NCBI GenBank assembly: GCA_031430555.1
Contig: JANPBQ010000005.1
Coordinates: 1-8,120 of the forward strand
Length of the DNA: 8,120 nucleotides
Direction: 5' to 3'
Origin: UKL13-2 sp031430555
GTDB lineage: Bacteria; Pseudomonadota; Gammaproteobacteria; Burkholderiales; Usitatibacteraceae
The notes under the pieces were generated by a model. That model was not told the origin of the DNA, did not search any database, and saw only the letters and a list, made by a program, of their open reading frames with translations. Shown here in pieces: positions 5,918 to 8,120 of this stretch; position 1 is the first letter of the stretch, and every line of letters begins with the position of its first letter. A program made the translations under genes and the position numbers.

Positions 5918-7210
5918 ATGAACGCGAACCCCGGCATGAAAATCGAAATCAATCAAGGCCGTGTGATCGATGCCGCAAGCGCTGTCGACGGTGTTCAATC
6001 GCTCTATCTTGCCGATGGAAAAATCCTCGCTATTGGCACACCGCCCGCCGGCTGGATCGCGGACAAAGTGATCGACGCAGCGGGCAAAATCGTCTGTGCG
6101 GGATTGGTCGATTTGTGCGCGCGGCTGCGCGAACCGGGTTTCGAACACAAGGCGACGCTGGAGAGCGAAATGCTTGCGGCGGTGGCCGGTGGCGTTACCT
6201 CGCTGGTGTGTCCACCCGATACCGATCCGGTGCTCGATGAACCGGGCCTGGTGGAAATGCTGAAACGCCGCGCGACGGCATTGAACCAAACGCGCGTCTA
6301 CCCTCTCGGTGCGTTCACGAGCGGACTGCGTGGCGAACAATTATCGGAAATGGTCGAGCTGACTGAAGCCGGTTGTGTGGGATTCACCAACGGCGATCAT
6401 CCGATCATCGATACGGTGGTGCTGTTTCGTGGCCTGCAATATGCCGCCACGTATGGCTATCCGGTGTGGCTGCGGCCCGAGGATGCACACCTGGCGCGCG
6501 GCGGCATCGCGCACGATGGCGAAGTCGCGACCCGTCTCGGGCTCGCCGGCATTCCGGTGAGTGCCGAGACAATTGCCATCGCCACCATCATCACGCTAAT
6601 GCGTGAAACCGGTGCAAGCGTCCATTTGGCGCGGCTCTCCAGCCGGCAAGGCGTCGATCTGGTGCGCGCGGCGAAGGCGGAAGGATTGCCGATCACCTGC
6701 GACGTCGGTATCCATCATCTTCTGCTCACTGACCGCGATATCGGCCACTTCGATTCGCAATACCGATTCGCCCCCCCGTTGCGCAGCCCCACCGACCGCG
6801 ACGCCTTATCGCGCGGCGTGATCGACGGCACCATCGACGCGATTTGTTCCGACCATACGCCGGTCGATGATGATGCGAAAAATGTTCCCTTCGGCGAGGC
6901 CGAACCCGGTGCCACGGGATTGGAATTATTGCTGCCGCTGACATTGAAGTGGGCAGTACAGGCCAATGTCGAAGTTGCCGTAGCACTCGGAAAAATCACC
7001 GCCTCGCCGGCTGCATTGCTCGGCGTGAGCGCCGGCCGAATTGTCGCCGGCGCGCCCGCCGATGTGTGCGTCTTCGATCCCGCCGCCTACTGGGCGCTGA
7101 CCGCTCAAACGCTGCGCAGCCAAGGCAAGAACACGCCGTGGCTGCGGCGCGAATTACAGGGCCGCGTGACGCATACGATTGTCGATGGGGCGTTGGTGTT
7201 CAAGGCATGA
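5918..7210 (+). CDS. pyrC: Dihydroorotase-like PyrC' (PyrX), probably non-catalytic ATCase partner
   Basis: This is an amidohydrolase-fold protein of the dihydroorotase family, 430 residues long. Active class I dihydroorotases carry HxHLREPG for zinc binding; here the segment is DLCARLREPG (65-74), so both metal-binding histidines are replaced (Cys67 and Arg69). A later ligand position, usually HVxHxS, reads VHLARLSS (235-242), and DHAPH reads DHTPV (312-316), keeping only the Asp. The fold is otherwise complete, including VTSLVCPPDTDPVLDEPG and TGLELLLPL. This matches the PyrC' chain of Pseudomonas, which has no dihydroorotase activity and is needed to assemble ATCase with PyrB. The frame is intact, so it is not a pseudogene. 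The ATG at 5918 is one base after the pyrB stop and has a G-rich run about 8 bases upstream; an internal ATG at 5936 (MKIEINQGR) gives a 424-residue form and is a real alternative. Confidence 0.93.
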   Translation: MNANPGMKIEINQGRVIDAASAVDGVQSLYLADGKILAIGTPPAGWIADKVIDAAGKIVCAGLVDLCARLREPGFEHKATLESEMLAAVAGGVTSLVCPPDTDPVLDEPGLVEMLKRRATALNQTRVYPLGAFTSGLRGEQLSEMVELTEAGCVGFTNGDHPIIDTVVLFRGLQYAATYGYPVWLRPEDAHLARGGIAHDGEVATRLGLAGIPVSAETIAIATIITLMRETGASVHLARLSSRQGVDLVRAAKAEGLPITCDVGIHHLLLTDRDIGHFDSQYRFAPPLRSPTDRDALSRGVIDGTIDAICSDHTPVDDDAKNVPFGEAEPGATGLELLLPLTLKWAVQANVEVAVALGKITASPAALLGVSAGRIVAGAPADVCVFDPAAYWALTAQTLRSQGKNTPWLRRELQGRVTHTIVDGALVFKA

Positions 7211-7246
7211 TTGCGTGCTTGGGTTTGCAATGTTTGCACGATGGTT

Positions 7247-7290
7247 GGCCTGATCGCCCCGCTTGAGTTTGTACGCGGGATATTTAGGCC
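7247..7290. terminator. Imperfect nested hairpin downstream of pyrC' (possible 3'-end structure)
   Basis: The outer arms GGCCT (7247-7251) and AGGCC (7286-7290) enclose an inner stem CCCGC (7258-7262) / GCGGG (7275-7279) with a 12-base loop. The structure starts 37 bp after the pyrC' stop codon. The sequence after the inner stem is ATATTTA rather than a run of T, so this is at best a weak intrinsic terminator. It may instead be a decayed relative of the REP-type hairpins seen elsewhere in the window. Confidence 0.3.
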
Positions 7291-7299
7291 TTTCATGCG

Positions 7300-7337
7300 C
7301 CCCCACGCATGCGCGGGGTCACACATGCGTGGGGTCA
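7300..7337. repeat. REP-like hairpin and 16-bp tandem repeat at the RAYT 3' flank
   Basis: CCCCACGCAT at 7301-7310 and ATGCGTGGGG at 7325-7334 are perfect 10-bp reverse complements with a 14-base loop. The same stretch is also a degenerate tandem repeat with a 16-bp period: CACGCATGCGCGGGGTCA (7304-7321) and CACACATGCGTGGGGTCA (7320-7337) differ at two of 18 positions. The first unit can also fold alone through its CCCC...GGGG ends. The repeat lies 18 bp beyond the RAYT stop codon, where the REP-type sites recognised by these transposases are often found, and between convergent pyrC' and RAYT genes. No T-run follows on either strand, so I do not call it an intrinsic terminator. Confidence 0.65.
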
Positions 7338-7355
7338 AGTCTTGCAAAATAGCAT

Positions 7356-8120
7356 TCATTTCCCGCTAACCGCCCTGCTCACCGTTGAATAGTGCACGCC
7401 AAACCCATCCGCAATCGCTTGAAGTGTGTAGTCACCCGTCGCATAGGCTGCCGCCATGCCTTGCTTGGCATCAACGAACTCGTCCCGATAATACGCGAGT
7501 GACTTCGCCAGCGCGCGTCGCTGGGTCCAGGGGATTTCTTTCGTGTCGAACTTCGCGTCGGTTGCCAGGCGTTGCCGCATGGTTTCAACAAACACGTCGC
7601 CGCCCAGAAACACCTGGCCTTTCACGTCCTGCCACACGCCCGCGCCGCGCACGCCCTGCTGCACAAATTCAATGTAGCGCTCGATCTGCCTAGCCCGCTG
7701 ACTACCAAACTGGCTCAGCAGCCATTCGCTGTGCAACCACGCCGGCGACGGCTCCTTGCCGATCATTGCGTGATAGGAGCTCCATTTCCATTGGCGCGTG
7801 TGCTTGACCAACGCGGCGCGCACCGGATTGAGCACGACATATCGCGACAGTTCCAGCAGATAACTGTCCCGCTCCACCAGAATCGCCTTGTAGCGCCCCT
7901 GAAACACGTGCCCCGAGTGTCCGTGGCGGCGATTCACGGTCTGGGTATAGACGCCATTGAGGTGCCGCATCCCCGCCGACAGATTACCTTCCACCGTCTC
8001 GACAATCAGGTGATAGTGATTGCTCATCTGGCACCACGCATGGATCAGCCAGTTGTAGCGCTCGCAGGTCTGCGCCAGTGTCGCGAGCCACGTTTCGCGG
8101 TCGGCGTCATCGTGATAGAT
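7356..8120 (-). CDS. REP-associated tyrosine transposase (RAYT, Y1/HUH family), 5' partial
   Basis: This is a single-strand DNA transposase relative of IS200/IS605 TnpA, of the domesticated type associated with REP palindromes. The frame is open to the window edge (254 codons), so the start lies outside. An internal ATG at 8027 is not the start: the 31 codons before it (IYHDDADRETWLATL...LIHAWCQ) are family sequence leading into MSNHYHLIVE. The HUH motif is HYH at visible residues 35-37. The likely catalytic tyrosine is Tyr94 in SRYVVLNPVRAALV, after VFQGRYKAILVE. The middle region (KWSSYHAMIG) is typical. The C-terminus GDYTLQAIADGFGVHYSTVSRAVSGK reads as a helix-turn-helix, found in a subset of RAYTs and probably used in DNA recognition. 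The frame is undamaged. It lies tail to tail with pyrC', with a hairpin repeat just after its stop. Family identity is firm; the exact RAYT group is not. Confidence 0.9.
   Translation of the reverse strand: MYHDDADRETWLATLAQTCERYNWLIHAWCQMSNHYHLIVETVEGNLSAGMRHLNGVYTQTVNRRHGHSGHVFQGRYKAILVERDSYLLELSRYVVLNPVRAALVKHTRQWKWSSYHAMIGKEPSPAWLHSEWLLSQFGSQRARQIERYIEFVQQGVRGAGVWQDVKGQVFLGGDVFVETMRQRLATDAKFDTKEIPWTQRRALAKSLAYYRDEFVDAKQGMAAAYATGDYTLQAIADGFGVHYSTVSRAVSGK

Noticed and set aside
5918..7210. pyrC' as a decaying pseudogene because its metal ligands are missing
   Set aside because: The frame is full length, the rest of the fold is preserved, and a non-catalytic PyrC' in this exact position is known from Pseudomonas-type operons.
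7300..7337. CRISPR array or short tandem array
   Set aside because: There are only two imperfect units with a 16-bp period and no spacers. A hairpin/REP interpretation explains the sequence better.
7300..7340. Intrinsic rho-independent terminator
   Set aside because: The stem is strong but is not followed by a T-run on either strand.

Overview
The window looks like chromosomal DNA from a GC-rich proteobacterium, most likely a betaproteobacterium. The gene order yqgE - yqgF(ruvX) - pyrR - pyrB - inactive-type pyrC is the arrangement known from Pseudomonas and many Betaproteobacteria. The proteins read most like betaproteobacterial ones, but that placement is from memory of family sequences, not from a search.

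Layout, left to right. (1) The 3' part of a BtuB-like TonB-dependent outer-membrane receptor on the + strand (2-1705, 5' end outside the window). (2) A 266-bp gap between convergent genes that carries a 142-bp nested inverted repeat: two REP-type hairpins in opposite orientation inside 20-bp outer arms. (3) A class I photolyase gene (phrB) on the - strand (1972-3426). (4) A 38-bp divergent intergenic region. (5) Five tightly packed + strand genes (3465-7210): yqgE, yqgF/ruvX, pyrR, pyrB and pyrC'. Their junctions overlap or are separated by only 1 bp, so they look like one translationally coupled operon. (6) A 145-bp gap with two inverted-repeat structures. (7) A REP-associated tyrosine transposase (RAYT, HUH/Y1 family) on the - strand, entering from the right edge (5' end outside the window).

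How the genes work together. PyrB is the catalytic aspartate transcarbamoylase chain. The PyrC-like protein lacks the HxH metal-binding signature of active dihydroorotases, as in the non-catalytic PyrC' subunit of the Pseudomonas-type ATCase complex. An active dihydroorotase should therefore be encoded elsewhere in the genome. PyrR and the YqgE/YqgF pair lie upstream in the same transcription unit. The RAYT and the REP-type repeats form the mobile-DNA layer of the window. The 142-bp doublet has the architecture of a REPIN, the kind of element RAYT proteins are thought to mobilise, although the two repeat sets seen here are not identical.

I did not find a clearly new defence or mobile system. 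The points most worth a second look are the nested palindrome at 1808-1949, its possible link to the RAYT and the repeats at 7300-7337, and the 8-bp direct repeats around the putative yqgE promoter.
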